This document shows, in pieces, positions 35,318 to 44,378 of a stretch of 64,000 nt of DNA. Source of the DNA: Bacteroidota bacterium (GTDB taxonomy: Bacteria > Bacteroidota > Bacteroidia > Bacteroidales > VadinHA17); NCBI GenBank assembly GCA_018262715.1, contig JADFDS010000001.1, positions 1 through 64,000 on the forward strand, written 5' to 3'. The position numbers and the translations under genes are program-made. The notes under the pieces are model-generated. The model made no database searches. It was not told where the DNA came from and worked only from the letters and a program-made list of their open reading frames with translations. Within the stretch, counting starts at the first letter, position 1. Each line of letters starts with the position of its first letter.

Positions 35318-36163
35318 ATGAATGATTTCAGTGATCTGAGAGGTAAAGTGGCCGCCATAACCGGTGGCAGCGGGATAATCGGAAAGACGCTCGCCAGGGG
35401 CCTCTGCAACGCCGGGGTGAATGTAATAATACTGGACTACAAGGCTGAAAGGGGAGCAATGACAGCCAAAGAGATCACCGCCGGACAGGAATCCGGATTG
35501 GCAACAAGTTTCGATGCGAATGTGATCGACCGTGATTCACTGCTCAGAGCGCGTGACCGGATAAGGGAAAAATTCGGCAGCCTTGACATCCTCATAAACT
35601 GCGCCGGAGGGAACAAAGCCACTGCCACGACAGCAAAAGAGTACATCGCAGGAGGCGAAAAAGACCTGCAAGGAACCTTCTTCGACCTTGATATCGAAGG
35701 ATTTGACGGAGTCTTCGACCTGAACTTCAAGGGGACAGTGCTTCCCACAATGATCCTCGCGGAGGATATGGTCAGCAGAGGCAGTGGAGTGATCCTGAAT
35801 ATTTCCTCGATGAATGGCTACAGGCCTCTCACCAAGATCCCGGCTTATTCTGCAGCCAAAGCTGCAATCAACAACCTCACCCAGTGGCTGGCGGTCCATT
35901 TCGCGCCTGCGGGAGTAAGGGTCAATGCAATCGCCCCGGGATTCCTGCTAACGAACCAGAACCGGTTCCTCCTTACTGACGAAAAAACGGGTGGAATGAC
36001 CCCGAGGGGTAAGAAAATAATCTCCGCTACACCTATGGGACGCTATGCCGAACCGGAAGAGCTGGTAGGTACAATGCTATACCTCCTCTCCGGGGCCTCA
36101 TCATTCGTGACGGGTGTGGTGATACCTGTCGATGGAGGCTTCAGCGCCTACAGCGGTGTCTGA
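35318..36163 (+). CDS. uxuB: SDR-type D-mannonate oxidoreductase (fructuronate reductase)
   Basis: A 281-residue short-chain dehydrogenase: ITGGSGIIGKTLARGL (about 14-29), INCAGGNKA near 89, SSMNGY and catalytic YSAAK near 175, and the long GG-rich insert (EYIAGGEKDLQG) seen in B. subtilis YjmF-like mannonate oxidoreductases. It reduces D-fructuronate to D-mannonate with NAD(P)H. It is unrelated in fold to E. coli UxuB, which is a long-chain enzyme; the function rests on similarity to the SDR branch and on the uxaE-uxaC-exuT neighbours. The gene starts 15 bp after exuT. Confidence 0.82.
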   Translation: MNDFSDLRGKVAAITGGSGIIGKTLARGLCNAGVNVIILDYKAERGAMTAKEITAGQESGLATSFDANVIDRDSLLRARDRIREKFGSLDILINCAGGNKATATTAKEYIAGGEKDLQGTFFDLDIEGFDGVFDLNFKGTVLPTMILAEDMVSRGSGVILNISSMNGYRPLTKIPAYSAAKAAINNLTQWLAVHFAPAGVRVNAIAPGFLLTNQNRFLLTDEKTGGMTPRGKKIISATPMGRYAEPEELVGTMLYLLSGASSFVTGVVIPVDGGFSAYSGV

Positions 36164-36190
36164 CGGAACATTTTCTGCCGGCATTTGTAT

Positions 36191-36198
36191 TATTTTTG
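36191..36198 (+). promoter_or_regulatory. -7 element TATTTTTG before the HAD gene
   Basis: TATTTTTG fits TAnnTTTG and ends 21 nt before ATG 36220. A TTG at 36196 that would extend the protein by eight residues lies within this box and was rejected as start. Confidence 0.45.
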
Positions 36199-36219
36199 AA
36201 AAATTTTTATCAGCACAAC

Positions 36220-37098
36220 ATGGGGTACCTGGAAGATTTTAAACCGGAAAAGGATTTTTTTATCGGTATCGATTCCGACGGCTGCGTCTTTGACACCATG
36301 GAGGTCAAGCATAAGGAGTTCTTCTGCCCGGCTACCGTGAAATTTTTCGGGTTGTTTGCAATTGCCAAATACGTACGCGAGACATGGGATTTCGTTAATC
36401 TCTACTCTGTAACCCGTGGTATAAACCGCTTCCCGGCACTTATCAGGGTCATGGACCTGCTCGCTGACAGGCCGGAAGTGGCAGAACGGGGAGTGACTCT
36501 TCCCGATATGGAACCGCTCAGGGAATGGGTAAGCAGAGAAACCAGGCTTGGCAATCCCCTGTTCAGGGAGTATGTTAAGGCTAACCCCCATCCTGCCCTC
36601 CAAAAGGTGCTGGAATGGACCCTGGCGATAAACGAAGACATTGCAGCCTGGTTGCGTGACACCCCTCCTTTTCCGCATGCACGTAAATCCATTGAGAAGC
36701 TTGACGTTGTGGCTGATACGATGGTTGTGTCGCAGACCCCGCTTGAGGCCCTGACGCGGGAGTGGAAGGAGCACTCGATAGACGGTTTCGTAAAGGCAAT
36801 CGCCGGACAGGAGCAGGGGACCAAAAGCGAACACATTGCCCTGGCGGCCGTGGGGAAGTATCCCCCGGAGAGGATGCTGATGATAGGTGACGCTCCGGGT
36901 GACCTGAAGGCGGCAGATGATAACGGAGCCCTATTCTTTCCGGTGATACCCGGTGATGAGGACAGATCATGGAAACTGTTTCACGATGAGGCCCTTAACA
37001 GGTTCATCACCGGAACTTTCAGGGGTGAATACCAGAACAGGCTGCTGGGTGAATTCCGTCGGTCACTGCCGGAGGTGCCGCCATGGAAGCGTAAATGA
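36220..37098 (+). CDS. HAD-superfamily hydrolase
   Basis: A 292-residue HAD phosphatase: motif I is GIDSDGCVFDTME (about 16-28), motif II/III lie in VVSQTPLEAL near 174 and motif IV is LMIGDAPGDLKAAD near 225. The motif I form DSDGCVFD (Asp, Ser, Asp, Gly) is unusual but keeps the nucleophile and acid/base aspartates. A large cap (about 35-160) sits between motif I and motif II. The substrate is unknown; phospho-sugar acids are a natural guess from the neighbours. It is followed by the LarA-like gene after 84 bp. Confidence 0.75.
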   Translation: MGYLEDFKPEKDFFIGIDSDGCVFDTMEVKHKEFFCPATVKFFGLFAIAKYVRETWDFVNLYSVTRGINRFPALIRVMDLLADRPEVAERGVTLPDMEPLREWVSRETRLGNPLFREYVKANPHPALQKVLEWTLAINEDIAAWLRDTPPFPHARKSIEKLDVVADTMVVSQTPLEALTREWKEHSIDGFVKAIAGQEQGTKSEHIALAAVGKYPPERMLMIGDAPGDLKAADDNGALFFPVIPGDEDRSWKLFHDEALNRFITGTFRGEYQNRLLGEFRRSLPEVPPWKRK

Positions 37099-37182
37099 GC
37101 GGACGAAACGGAGCCCTGCAAAGGGTAGATGCAATAATGGCACCACCCGCAGTAGCGGCAGGAGACAAAAAAATGGAATGAC

Positions 37183-38451
37183 ATGGTATACTATTCTGAA
37201 ACTGACAGTGACAGGGGCCTTAACAGGGATAAGGTCAGGGCAGCTCTTGAATCTATCCTCAGCAACTTCAGCGGAAGGAAGCGGATGCTGATACTGCCTC
37301 CTGACATTACCAGGGCGCACTCGGGCGCGGGGGTGATTACCGAACTGCTCTGGGAACAGCTGGGTGAAAGGATCACTGACATCCTCCCGGCCCTTGGCAC
37401 GCATATGCCCATGGAGGCCGCCGAGCTTTCAAGGATGTTCGGAGGAACCCCACACACACTCTTCAGGGAGCATCGCTGGCGAACAGACATAGAGGAACTT
37501 GGGAGGGTGCCTGCATCATTCGTGTCATCGGTGACAGGCGGACGCCTCAACTTTGACTACCCGGTGCAGGTTAACCGTCTCCTGTCATCAGGTGGCCATG
37601 ACCTGATAATCTCCGTTGGCCAGGTGGTGCCGCATGAGGTGACCGGCATGGCCAACTACAACAAGAACGTATTCGTGGGCTGCGGCGGCAGCGAGGCTAT
37701 CAATAAGAGCCATTTCATCGGGGCGGTGCAAGGTATTGAAAACATCCTGGGTACGGCTGACAACCCGGTCAGGGCAGTGCTGAACAAAGCTTCTGAGATA
37801 GCCGCCCAGCGATTGCCGCTGTTGTATATACTGACAGTTGTGGCGCCTGATGCGCAAGGCCAGCTGAAAATAAGAGGCCTCTTTGCCGGTGATGACATTG
37901 AATGTTTCAGGCAGGCTGCCGCACTCTCGCACAGGCTCAACTTCACCACCATGCCACACAGGCTGAAAAAGGTGGTGGTATGGCTCGATCCGGAGGAGTT
38001 TAAAAGCACATGGCTCGGCAACAAGAGCATCTACCGCACCCGCATGATGATTGCCGATGACGGCGAACTGGTGGTGCTTGCCCCCGGCGTCAGGACCTTC
38101 GGTGAAGACCCGGCCATTGACAGGCTTATCCGGAAATACGGTTACCGGACCACCCCGGAGATACTTGCATTCACCGAGGCCAACAACGACCTGAAGGAAA
38201 ACCTCAGCGCTGCGGCCCATCTCATCCATGGCTCGCCCGAAAACCGTTTCAGGGTGACCTATGCCGCCGGCCACCTCAGCCGGGAAGAAGTTGAGTCTGT
38301 TGGCTACAGGTTTGGAGACCTTGCGCTGCTCATGAAGCGTTATGATCCGCGGGGCCTCAGGACTGGTTTCCACACCACCGCTGACGGCGAAGAGTTTTAT
38401 TATATCTCCAATCCCGCTACAGGGCTCTGGAAGGCGGCAAAACAGGAATAG
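37183..38451 (+). CDS. LarA-family nickel-dependent hydroxyacid epimerase/racemase
   Basis: A 422-residue DUF2088/LarA protein. LarA enzymes racemise lactate with a nickel pincer nucleotide; homologues also act on malate and on sugar acids at C2. Seen here: PPDITRAHSG (39-48), GTHMPMEAAE (72-81), VVPHEVTG (148-155), NYNKNVFVGCGG (158-169) and the C-terminal domain (about 270-410). Set between hexuronate genes and gnd, it is best read as a mannonate/gluconate-type C2 epimerase; this is inference. The genes that make the nickel cofactor (larB, larC, larE) are not in the window. pdxB starts 5 bp after its stop. Confidence 0.8.
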   Translation: MVYYSETDSDRGLNRDKVRAALESILSNFSGRKRMLILPPDITRAHSGAGVITELLWEQLGERITDILPALGTHMPMEAAELSRMFGGTPHTLFREHRWRTDIEELGRVPASFVSSVTGGRLNFDYPVQVNRLLSSGGHDLIISVGQVVPHEVTGMANYNKNVFVGCGGSEAINKSHFIGAVQGIENILGTADNPVRAVLNKASEIAAQRLPLLYILTVVAPDAQGQLKIRGLFAGDDIECFRQAAALSHRLNFTTMPHRLKKVVVWLDPEEFKSTWLGNKSIYRTRMMIADDGELVVLAPGVRTFGEDPAIDRLIRKYGYRTTPEILAFTEANNDLKENLSAAAHLIHGSPENRFRVTYAAGHLSREEVESVGYRFGDLALLMKRYDPRGLRTGFHTTADGEEFYYISNPATGLWKAAKQE

Positions 38452-38455
38452 AATT

Positions 38456-39676
38456 ATGAAGATTGTCATAGACGAAAAGATACCCTTCATCAGGGGCGCC
38501 TTCGAGAGGTGGGCTGATGTGGTTTATGCACCCGGTCGCAGCATCGATGCCCGTATGGTATCAGATGCAGATGCGCTTATTGTGCGGACACGGACCAGAT
38601 GCGATGCCTCCCTCCTGGACGGAAGCAGCGTAAGGATAGTTGCCTCGGCCACAATAGGATTTGATCATATCGACACTGGCTGGCTGGAGCAGAATGGCAT
38701 AAGATGGGCAAACGCGCCGGGGTGCAACTCCGGCTCCGTGATGCAGTACATCACCTCCCTCCTCTTCTTCCTGGCGCAAAAGCACTCGTCTGACCCCGGC
38801 TCCATGACGCTTGGCATAGTAGGTGTCGGCAACGTCGGATCAAAGGTGGCAAGGGCGGCAAGCGCCATTGGCATGAAGGTTCTGCTGAATGACCCGCCCC
38901 GGCAGAGACGCGAAGAAGGTGCAGAAACACAGACAACAGCCTTGAATTCGGAGGCAGGCAGGGGTGGAACTGAGAACCACGGCACAGATTTGTATACTGA
39001 GGCAGGCAGGGGTGGAACTGAGTTCCACTCACTACGTACATTATTGACAGATTGTGATATCATTACATTTCATGTTCCCCTCACCCACGATGGTGATGAC
39101 AAAACATTCCACCTGGTAGACCGGGATATCCTTTCGCGGCTTGGCAGGCAGAAAATCATCATCAATTCATCGCGCGGCGAGGTGGTAGACAATCTCGCGC
39201 TGCGTGAAGCACTTAAGTCGGGGAGACTGCGCGGCGCCGCCCTTGACGTGTGGGAGGGAGAGCCGGCTGCCGACCCGCAGCTGATTGACCTGGCAGACAT
39301 AGCCACACCTCACATTGCAGGTTACTCCGTTGACGGCAAGGCCAACGCCACCATCAGCTCCGTCCGGGTGGTGGCCGATGAACTCGGATTACCAATGCAC
39401 GACTGGGCCCCGGCGGAGCTGCCGCAGCCGGCCATGCCGCTTATTGACCTCACAGGCAAGGGCGGCGCCGCGCCTGTCGAAATGGTGGCACAGGCAGTAA
39501 AACATACATACCCAGTGGAGGAGGATGACCTCCTCTTCAGAAACCACAGGGAAAATTTCGAGTATCTTCGCGATAACTACAGAATCAGGCGCGAATTCTC
39601 CTCATACAGGGTCAGAACCAATGACCCGGAGACGGAACGCATTCTAAAAGAACTTGGTTTTCAGATAACTAAATAA
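38456..39676 (+). CDS. pdxB: 4-phosphoerythronate dehydrogenase with in-frame insertion
   Basis: A 406-residue D-isomer-specific 2-hydroxyacid dehydrogenase of PdxB type, the second step of DXP-independent pyridoxal phosphate synthesis. Start MKIVIDEKIPF at 38456; NAD site LGIVGVGNVGSKVARAA (about 121-137), INSSRGEVVDN near 236, DVWEGEP near 263, and TPHIAGYSVDGK near 284 with the catalytic His. A stretch of about 35 residues after NDPPRQRRE, with a 16-residue unit EAGRGGTE read twice, is not expected in the family and lies between the first Rossmann strands and the FHSLRTLL helix. The frame is kept, so the enzyme may still work. An earlier start at 38342 would overlap the LarA-like gene. Confidence 0.85.
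   Translation: MKIVIDEKIPFIRGAFERWADVVYAPGRSIDARMVSDADALIVRTRTRCDASLLDGSSVRIVASATIGFDHIDTGWLEQNGIRWANAPGCNSGSVMQYITSLLFFLAQKHSSDPGSMTLGIVGVGNVGSKVARAASAIGMKVLLNDPPRQRREEGAETQTTALNSEAGRGGTENHGTDLYTEAGRGGTEFHSLRTLLTDCDIITFHVPLTHDGDDKTFHLVDRDILSRLGRQKIIINSSRGEVVDNLALREALKSGRLRGAALDVWEGEPAADPQLIDLADIATPHIAGYSVDGKANATISSVRVVADELGLPMHDWAPAELPQPAMPLIDLTGKGGAAPVEMVAQAVKHTYPVEEDDLLFRNHRENFEYLRDNYRIRREFSSYRVRTNDPETERILKELGFQITK
38951..39028 (+). repeat. In-gene direct repeat with palindrome inside pdxB
   Basis: The 24-base word beginning GAGGCAGGCAGGGGTGG occurs at 38951-38974 and again at 38999-39022, 48 bp apart (16 codons). At 39012-39028 GTGGAAC-TGA-GTTCCAC is a perfect inverted repeat. The stretch adds about 35 residues to PdxB without a frame change. 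Confidence 0.85.
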
Positions 39677-39696
39677 AATAGACAAACTATATCAAC

Positions 39697-41145
39697 ATGA
39701 AAGCAGACATTGGACTGATAGGGCTGGCGGTGATGGGTGAGAACCTGGTGCTGAATATGGAGAGCAGGGGTTATACAGTGGCGGTCTTCAACCGCACAAC
39801 AAAAAAAGTATCCGCATTTGTGAACGGACGAGGCAAGGGAAAGAAACTCATCGCGGCATTCTCTCTTGAAGAGTTCATCTCAAGCCTCATCCGGCCGAGA
39901 AAAGTAATGCTCATGGTAAAGGCAGGCAAGCCGGTGGACGACTTCATTGAACTGCTGATCCCGCTGCTCGACAAGGGTGATATAATCATAGAGGGAGGTA
40001 ACTCGCATTTTCCTGACACCATCAGGAGAACTGCCTATGTTGAAAGCAAGGGCCTCCTTTATATCGGTACAGGGGTTTCGGGAGGTGAAGAAGGCGCGCT
40101 GCTCGGCCCTTCGATGATGCCCGGCGGCTCCAGGGAGGCATGGCCTCATGTGAAGGATATTTTCCATTCCATCGCGGCCAGGGCTTCTGACGGCGCTCCC
40201 TGCGTCACCTGGATTGGCGACAACGGCGCCGGCCACTTCGTCAAGATGGCACATAACGGCATCGAATATGGTGACATGCAGCTGATATGCGAAGCTTATC
40301 ACCTGATGCTCAGCTCCGGAGCATTCACATATGATGAGATGGCTGATATATTCGACGAGTGGAACAAGGGTGAGCTTGACTCCTACCTGATCCAGATAAC
40401 CGGTGAAATACTCCGGTTCAGGGACACCGACGGCCAGCCGCTGGTCACCAGGATACTCGACTCGGCAGGCCAGAAGGGAACAGGCAAATGGACCGTCATC
40501 AGCGCCCTCGACCACGGGGTGCCTCTGAGCCTCATCGGCGAATCGGTCTTCGCCCGATTCATCTCATCAATGAAAAAAGAGAGGGTAAAGGCATCTCCCC
40601 TCTTCAGCAATCCGGCCGGGACGACCATTAAGGATAAAAAGCAGTTTGTTGATGATATCCGCAAGGCGCTGTATGCATCAAAGATCGTCTCCTATGCACA
40701 GGGTTTCAACCTGCTCAGGAACGCCGCAGCTGAATACAAATGGGACCTCAACTACGGAGAGATAGCAATGATATGGAGGGGCGGTTGCATTATACGGTCA
40801 GCCTTCCTCAACAAGATTTACGAAGCTTTCAGGCGTGAACCGGGCCTGCCCAACCTGATCATGGATAATTACTTCACGGGGATACTCAGGGAGAACAGTG
40901 ACAGCTGGCGCCGCGTGGTGGCCTATGCGGTGGCAACAGGCATACCCGTCCCCACAATGAGCTCAGCCCTCGCCTGGTTTGACAGCTACCGTTCAGAGTG
41001 GTTGCCAGCCAACCTCCTCCAGGCACAGCGTGATTATTTCGGGGCACATACTTACCAGCGGACCGACAAACCGGAAGGCGAATTCTTCCATACAAACTGG
41101 ACGGGACGCGGAGGTGATACCGCCTCTTCAACCTATAATGCCTGA
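39697..41145 (+). CDS. gnd: 6-phosphogluconate dehydrogenase, decarboxylating
   Basis: A 482-residue full-length enzyme that oxidises 6-phosphogluconate to ribulose 5-phosphate, CO2 and NAD(P)H. Seen: GLAVMGENLVLNMESRGY (about 7-24), NRTTKK as cofactor-selective loop, MMPGGSREAW (about 144-153), the catalytic region FVKMAHNGIEYGDMQ (about 181-195) with Lys and Asn, and the C-terminal DYFGAHTYQR. NRTT after the second strand suggests NADP use. It is cytoplasmic. It follows pdxB by 20 bp and precedes transketolase by 60 bp, giving an oxidative pentose phosphate pair. Confidence 0.95.
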   Translation: MKADIGLIGLAVMGENLVLNMESRGYTVAVFNRTTKKVSAFVNGRGKGKKLIAAFSLEEFISSLIRPRKVMLMVKAGKPVDDFIELLIPLLDKGDIIIEGGNSHFPDTIRRTAYVESKGLLYIGTGVSGGEEGALLGPSMMPGGSREAWPHVKDIFHSIAARASDGAPCVTWIGDNGAGHFVKMAHNGIEYGDMQLICEAYHLMLSSGAFTYDEMADIFDEWNKGELDSYLIQITGEILRFRDTDGQPLVTRILDSAGQKGTGKWTVISALDHGVPLSLIGESVFARFISSMKKERVKASPLFSNPAGTTIKDKKQFVDDIRKALYASKIVSYAQGFNLLRNAAAEYKWDLNYGEIAMIWRGGCIIRSAFLNKIYEAFRREPGLPNLIMDNYFTGILRENSDSWRRVVAYAVATGIPVPTMSSALAWFDSYRSEWLPANLLQAQRDYFGAHTYQRTDKPEGEFFHTNWTGRGGDTASSTYNA

Positions 41146-41205
41146 ACAGGCGCCGGTAACACTTTTTTCTATATTTTTACCTTAAACATTAAGGCCTGAA
41201 TCATT

Positions 41206-43239
41206 ATGATCAAAAATGTAAACGAACGCGCAGCAGACAATATCCGTATCCTTTCAATGGCTATGGTGGAAAAAGCCAACTCCGGGCACCCCGGAGGAGC
41301 AATGGGCGGTGCTGATTTCATTCACATCCTCTTTTCTGAATTCCTGAGGTTTGATCCGGCTGATCCTGAATGGATCAACCGTGATCGCTTCTTCCTGGAT
41401 CCCGGACATATGTCGCCGATGCTCTATTCGGTGCTGACACTTACCGGTCATTTTACCGTTGATGACATCATGCAGTTCCGGCAGTGGGGCAGCGTGACAC
41501 CCGGACATCCCGAACTGGATATAAAACGGGGTGTAGAGAACACCTCCGGACCTCTCGGACAGGGTCATACCATGGCCGTCGGCGCCGCCATAGCGGAAAA
41601 GTTCCTTACGGCCAGGTTCGGAAGGCTGTTTGAACACAGGATTTATGCATATATCTCTGACGGAGGAATCCAGGAGGAGATCTCCCAGGGAGCCGGGAGG
41701 CTTGCAGGTCATCTCGGGCTGAGTAACCTGGTGATGTTCTATGACTCCAATGATATCCAGCTCTCAACCGAGACCTCGGCAGTGACTTCTGAAGACACCG
41801 CAGCCAAGTACAAGGCTTGGGGATGGCGTGTGATGGAGATAGACGGCCACAGTCATGACCAGATACGGGGCGCACTCCGGATGGCAGCTGACGAAAACGA
41901 AAAACCTGTCCTCATCATTGGCAGAACGGTGATGGGCAAAGGCCTTATTGACGAAGCCGGGAACAGTTTCGAGGGAAAGACGTCAACACACGGACAGCCT
42001 GTCACACACGCTGGAGCTTCATTCAAAAAGTCAGTGGCCAACCTCGGCGGCGATCCTGAGAATCCCTTCGCCATCTTCAGCGATGTCAGGCAACTGTACG
42101 CAGAGACAATCCGGGGCAAAAAGGCTGCTGCAGATGCCTGGAAGCAGAAGAAGGAGACATGGGCAGCTGCCAATCCCGATCAGGCCCGTCTTCTCGGGAG
42201 TTTCTATTCGGGAGTCATCCCGGAAATTAATTTCGCTGCCGTGGCGCAAAAGGAAAATGATGCCACCCGGAATGCCTCAGCTGTTCTCCTGTCGCTGTTT
42301 GCAGAGAAGATCCCCAACATGATTGTCGCATCTGCAGACCTTGCCAATTCAGACAAGACTGACGGATTCCTCAAGAAGAGCAAACCTTTTGTCAGGGGTG
42401 ATTTCTCCGGCGCATTCCTTCATGCCGGTGTCTCAGAACTTACCATGGCCGCCGTGATGAACGGAATGGCCCTCCATGGCGGTGTAATTCCCGTCTGCGG
42501 AACATTCTTCGTCTTCTCTGACTATATGAAACCCGCAGTAAGACTTGCCGCGCTGATGGGTCTGCCGGTCAAATATGTATGGACCCATGACGCTTTCCGC
42601 GTGGGCGAGGATGGTCCCACACACCAGCCGGTGGAACAGGAGGCTCAGATAAGACTCATGGAACACCTGAAGAACCACCACGGCAAAAACAGCATGCTGG
42701 TGCTCCGCCCGGCTGACGCCATCGAGACAAACATCGCATGGAAACTGGCCCTGGAGAACAGTACAACCCCCACGGCCCTGATACTATCACGGCAGAACAT
42801 CAAGACTCTCCCGGCAACAGGCACGACACGGCCAGAAGCTGCTGCAATGGCTGCCAGGGGTGCCTACACCGTGGCAGAGAGTGACGGCAGACCGGATGTC
42901 ATACTCGTTGCCAGCGGATCAGAGGTGGCAACACTGGTTGAGGCAGCCTCGCTCCTCATGGCTGACGGAATCAAAACAAGAATTGTATCTGCCCCCTCGG
43001 AAGGACTGTTCCGCCTGCAGAATGAACATTACCGCCAGAGCGTCATCACCCCGGACATCCCGGTCTTCTGCCTGACGGCAGGACTCCCGGTGACGATGCT
43101 AGGTTTCGCGGGATCACGGGGAAAGATCTGGGGTCTCGAAAGCTTCGGCTTCTCTGCCGCCTATGGTGTCCTCGACCAGAAACTGGGATTTACCGGCGGA
43201 AACATTGCCGGAGAGGTAAAGAAATTCCTCGGAAGATAG
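41206..43239 (+). CDS. tkt: Transketolase
   Basis: A 677-residue thiamine diphosphate enzyme that moves two-carbon units between ketoses and aldoses in the pentose phosphate pathway. N-terminal ANSGHPGGAMGGAD (about 25-38), the TPP/metal region YISDGGIQEEISQ near 147 (Ser-Asp-Gly in place of Gly-Asp-Gly, as in other Bacteroidota), the pyrimidine domain with WTHDAFRVGEDGPTHQP near 458 and the C-terminal domain (about 550-677) are all present, so it is a single full-length chain. A TATATTTT box (41170-41177, one mismatch to TAnnTTTG) lies 28 nt before the ATG. A strong terminator follows. Confidence 0.95.
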   Translation: MIKNVNERAADNIRILSMAMVEKANSGHPGGAMGGADFIHILFSEFLRFDPADPEWINRDRFFLDPGHMSPMLYSVLTLTGHFTVDDIMQFRQWGSVTPGHPELDIKRGVENTSGPLGQGHTMAVGAAIAEKFLTARFGRLFEHRIYAYISDGGIQEEISQGAGRLAGHLGLSNLVMFYDSNDIQLSTETSAVTSEDTAAKYKAWGWRVMEIDGHSHDQIRGALRMAADENEKPVLIIGRTVMGKGLIDEAGNSFEGKTSTHGQPVTHAGASFKKSVANLGGDPENPFAIFSDVRQLYAETIRGKKAAADAWKQKKETWAAANPDQARLLGSFYSGVIPEINFAAVAQKENDATRNASAVLLSLFAEKIPNMIVASADLANSDKTDGFLKKSKPFVRGDFSGAFLHAGVSELTMAAVMNGMALHGGVIPVCGTFFVFSDYMKPAVRLAALMGLPVKYVWTHDAFRVGEDGPTHQPVEQEAQIRLMEHLKNHHGKNSMLVLRPADAIETNIAWKLALENSTTPTALILSRQNIKTLPATGTTRPEAAAMAARGAYTVAESDGRPDVILVASGSEVATLVEAASLLMADGIKTRIVSAPSEGLFRLQNEHYRQSVITPDIPVFCLTAGLPVTMLGFAGSRGKIWGLESFGFSAAYGVLDQKLGFTGGNIAGEVKKFLGR

Positions 43240-43254
43240 CGGTCTGCGGACCTG

Positions 43255-43285
43255 AGTGCGGTCTCCACGTGGGACCGCACTTTTT
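43255..43285 (+). terminator. Intrinsic terminator after tkt
   Basis: AGTGCGGTC (43255-43263) pairs with GACCGCACT (43273-43281) in a 9-bp stem with a 9-nt loop, followed by TTTTT. It starts 16 bp after the tkt stop and would end the LarA-pdxB-gnd-tkt run. Confidence 0.9.
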
Positions 43286-43309
43286 ATAACCGGATAATCC
43301 TTATTAGTG

Positions 43310-43317
43310 TAATTTTG
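43310..43317 (+). promoter_or_regulatory. -7 element TAATTTTG
   Basis: TAATTTTG fits TAnnTTTG, lies just after the tkt terminator and ends 28 nt before ATG 43346. Confidence 0.55.
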
Positions 43318-43345
43318 CTACGCCTAATCTTTAAAACCCGCTCAA

Positions 43346-44356
43346 ATGAAAGTTCTGAAATGGATCTTTATCGTAATCATTGCATTGTTTGCAATCCTGA
43401 TCGTCATCGGCTTTGCCATGCCGAAAGAGACTAAGATGACAACCACCGAGGAGATTAACCTCCCTCCTGCAAAAGTATTCCATTTTGTTGCAGGGTTTGT
43501 TGACCGTACAGCCTGGGATCCGTGGATCAAGGCAGACACTGCGGTACAATGCATGTTTGACATCGTGCCCGGATACATCGGTTCAAAATACAACTGGGAC
43601 GGACCCGTGGTGGGCAAGGGATCGATGCTTGTGGATTCCGTTGTCTTCGGATCATACATCCTCAACCAGGTCTCACTGATGCCCGGAAAATCCATCCCTG
43701 AGGAGTGGATGTTTACCCCGTCGGGGAACGGGACATTGGTAAAGTGGACGATTACCATGACCTCCGGGTCACCCTTCGGCCGGCTGGCCAACAAGGCCTT
43801 CTCGGGCATTATTCAGAAGACCATGAACGGCGGCAGGGAAGCCCTCAAAACATACCTCGAGGCCAATGGCGTGCAGCTGAGCAACCTCACCGAGATCGGC
43901 ATTGAAGAGTATCCTGCCGTGGAAGCACTGACTATCAGCGCTGTAGTCAGCCAGCAGGAAGCGGCCGCCTGGTATGGTCAGAGCCTCGGCAAACTCTATC
44001 CCGCCATCGAGGTGCAGAACCTTCAGCCACAGGGAGCTCCCTTCGCCCTGTATGAAGGATATGATCCGGCCACCGGCAAATTCACCATGACGGCAGGAAT
44101 GCCTGTCTCTGCCGGAGGCAGAAATGCCGGCGAAATCAGACTGATGAAGTACAATTCTTTCCTGGCACTCAAGGGATTGCACAACGGGCCATATGATGAG
44201 CTGTCAGTTTCCTACGGAAAACTGGATAACTATGCCAGTGAGAACGGGATTGAACTCTCGGGCGCCGTGTGGGAGTTTTACCTCACTGATCCGGCTGACG
44301 CCACCAATCCCGCCCAGCTCCTCACCCAGATTGCCATGCAACTGAAAACTAAATAA
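43346..44356 (+). CDS. Membrane-anchored SRPBCC + GyrI-like domain protein
   Basis: A 336-residue protein. An N-terminal transmembrane helix (about 5-26, IFIVIIALFAILIVIGFAM) is followed by a polyketide-cyclase/SRPBCC-like fold (about 35-165, with WDPWIKADTAV and NWDGPVVGKGSM) and a GyrI-like, AraC effector-binding type domain (about 180-335, with the end GLHNGPYDELSVSYGKLDNY and WEFYLTDP). Both folds bind small hydrophobic or cationic ligands. The pairing is common in Bacteroidota; no substrate is known to me. It has its own promoter-like box and stands alone. Confidence 0.75.
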   Translation: MKVLKWIFIVIIALFAILIVIGFAMPKETKMTTTEEINLPPAKVFHFVAGFVDRTAWDPWIKADTAVQCMFDIVPGYIGSKYNWDGPVVGKGSMLVDSVVFGSYILNQVSLMPGKSIPEEWMFTPSGNGTLVKWTITMTSGSPFGRLANKAFSGIIQKTMNGGREALKTYLEANGVQLSNLTEIGIEEYPAVEALTISAVVSQQEAAAWYGQSLGKLYPAIEVQNLQPQGAPFALYEGYDPATGKFTMTAGMPVSAGGRNAGEIRLMKYNSFLALKGLHNGPYDELSVSYGKLDNYASENGIELSGAVWEFYLTDPADATNPAQLLTQIAMQLKTK

Positions 44357-44378
44357 TTAAGTAATTACTAACTACAGA

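Noticed and set aside
36220-37098. Gluconokinase or KDG kinase for the HAD gene
   Set aside because: The motifs are those of a HAD phosphatase; no ATP-binding kinase fold is seen.
38342-38455. Upstream extension of PdxB by 38 residues
   Set aside because: It would overlap the LarA-like coding end and adds sequence not seen in the family; ATG 38456 gives the normal N-terminus.
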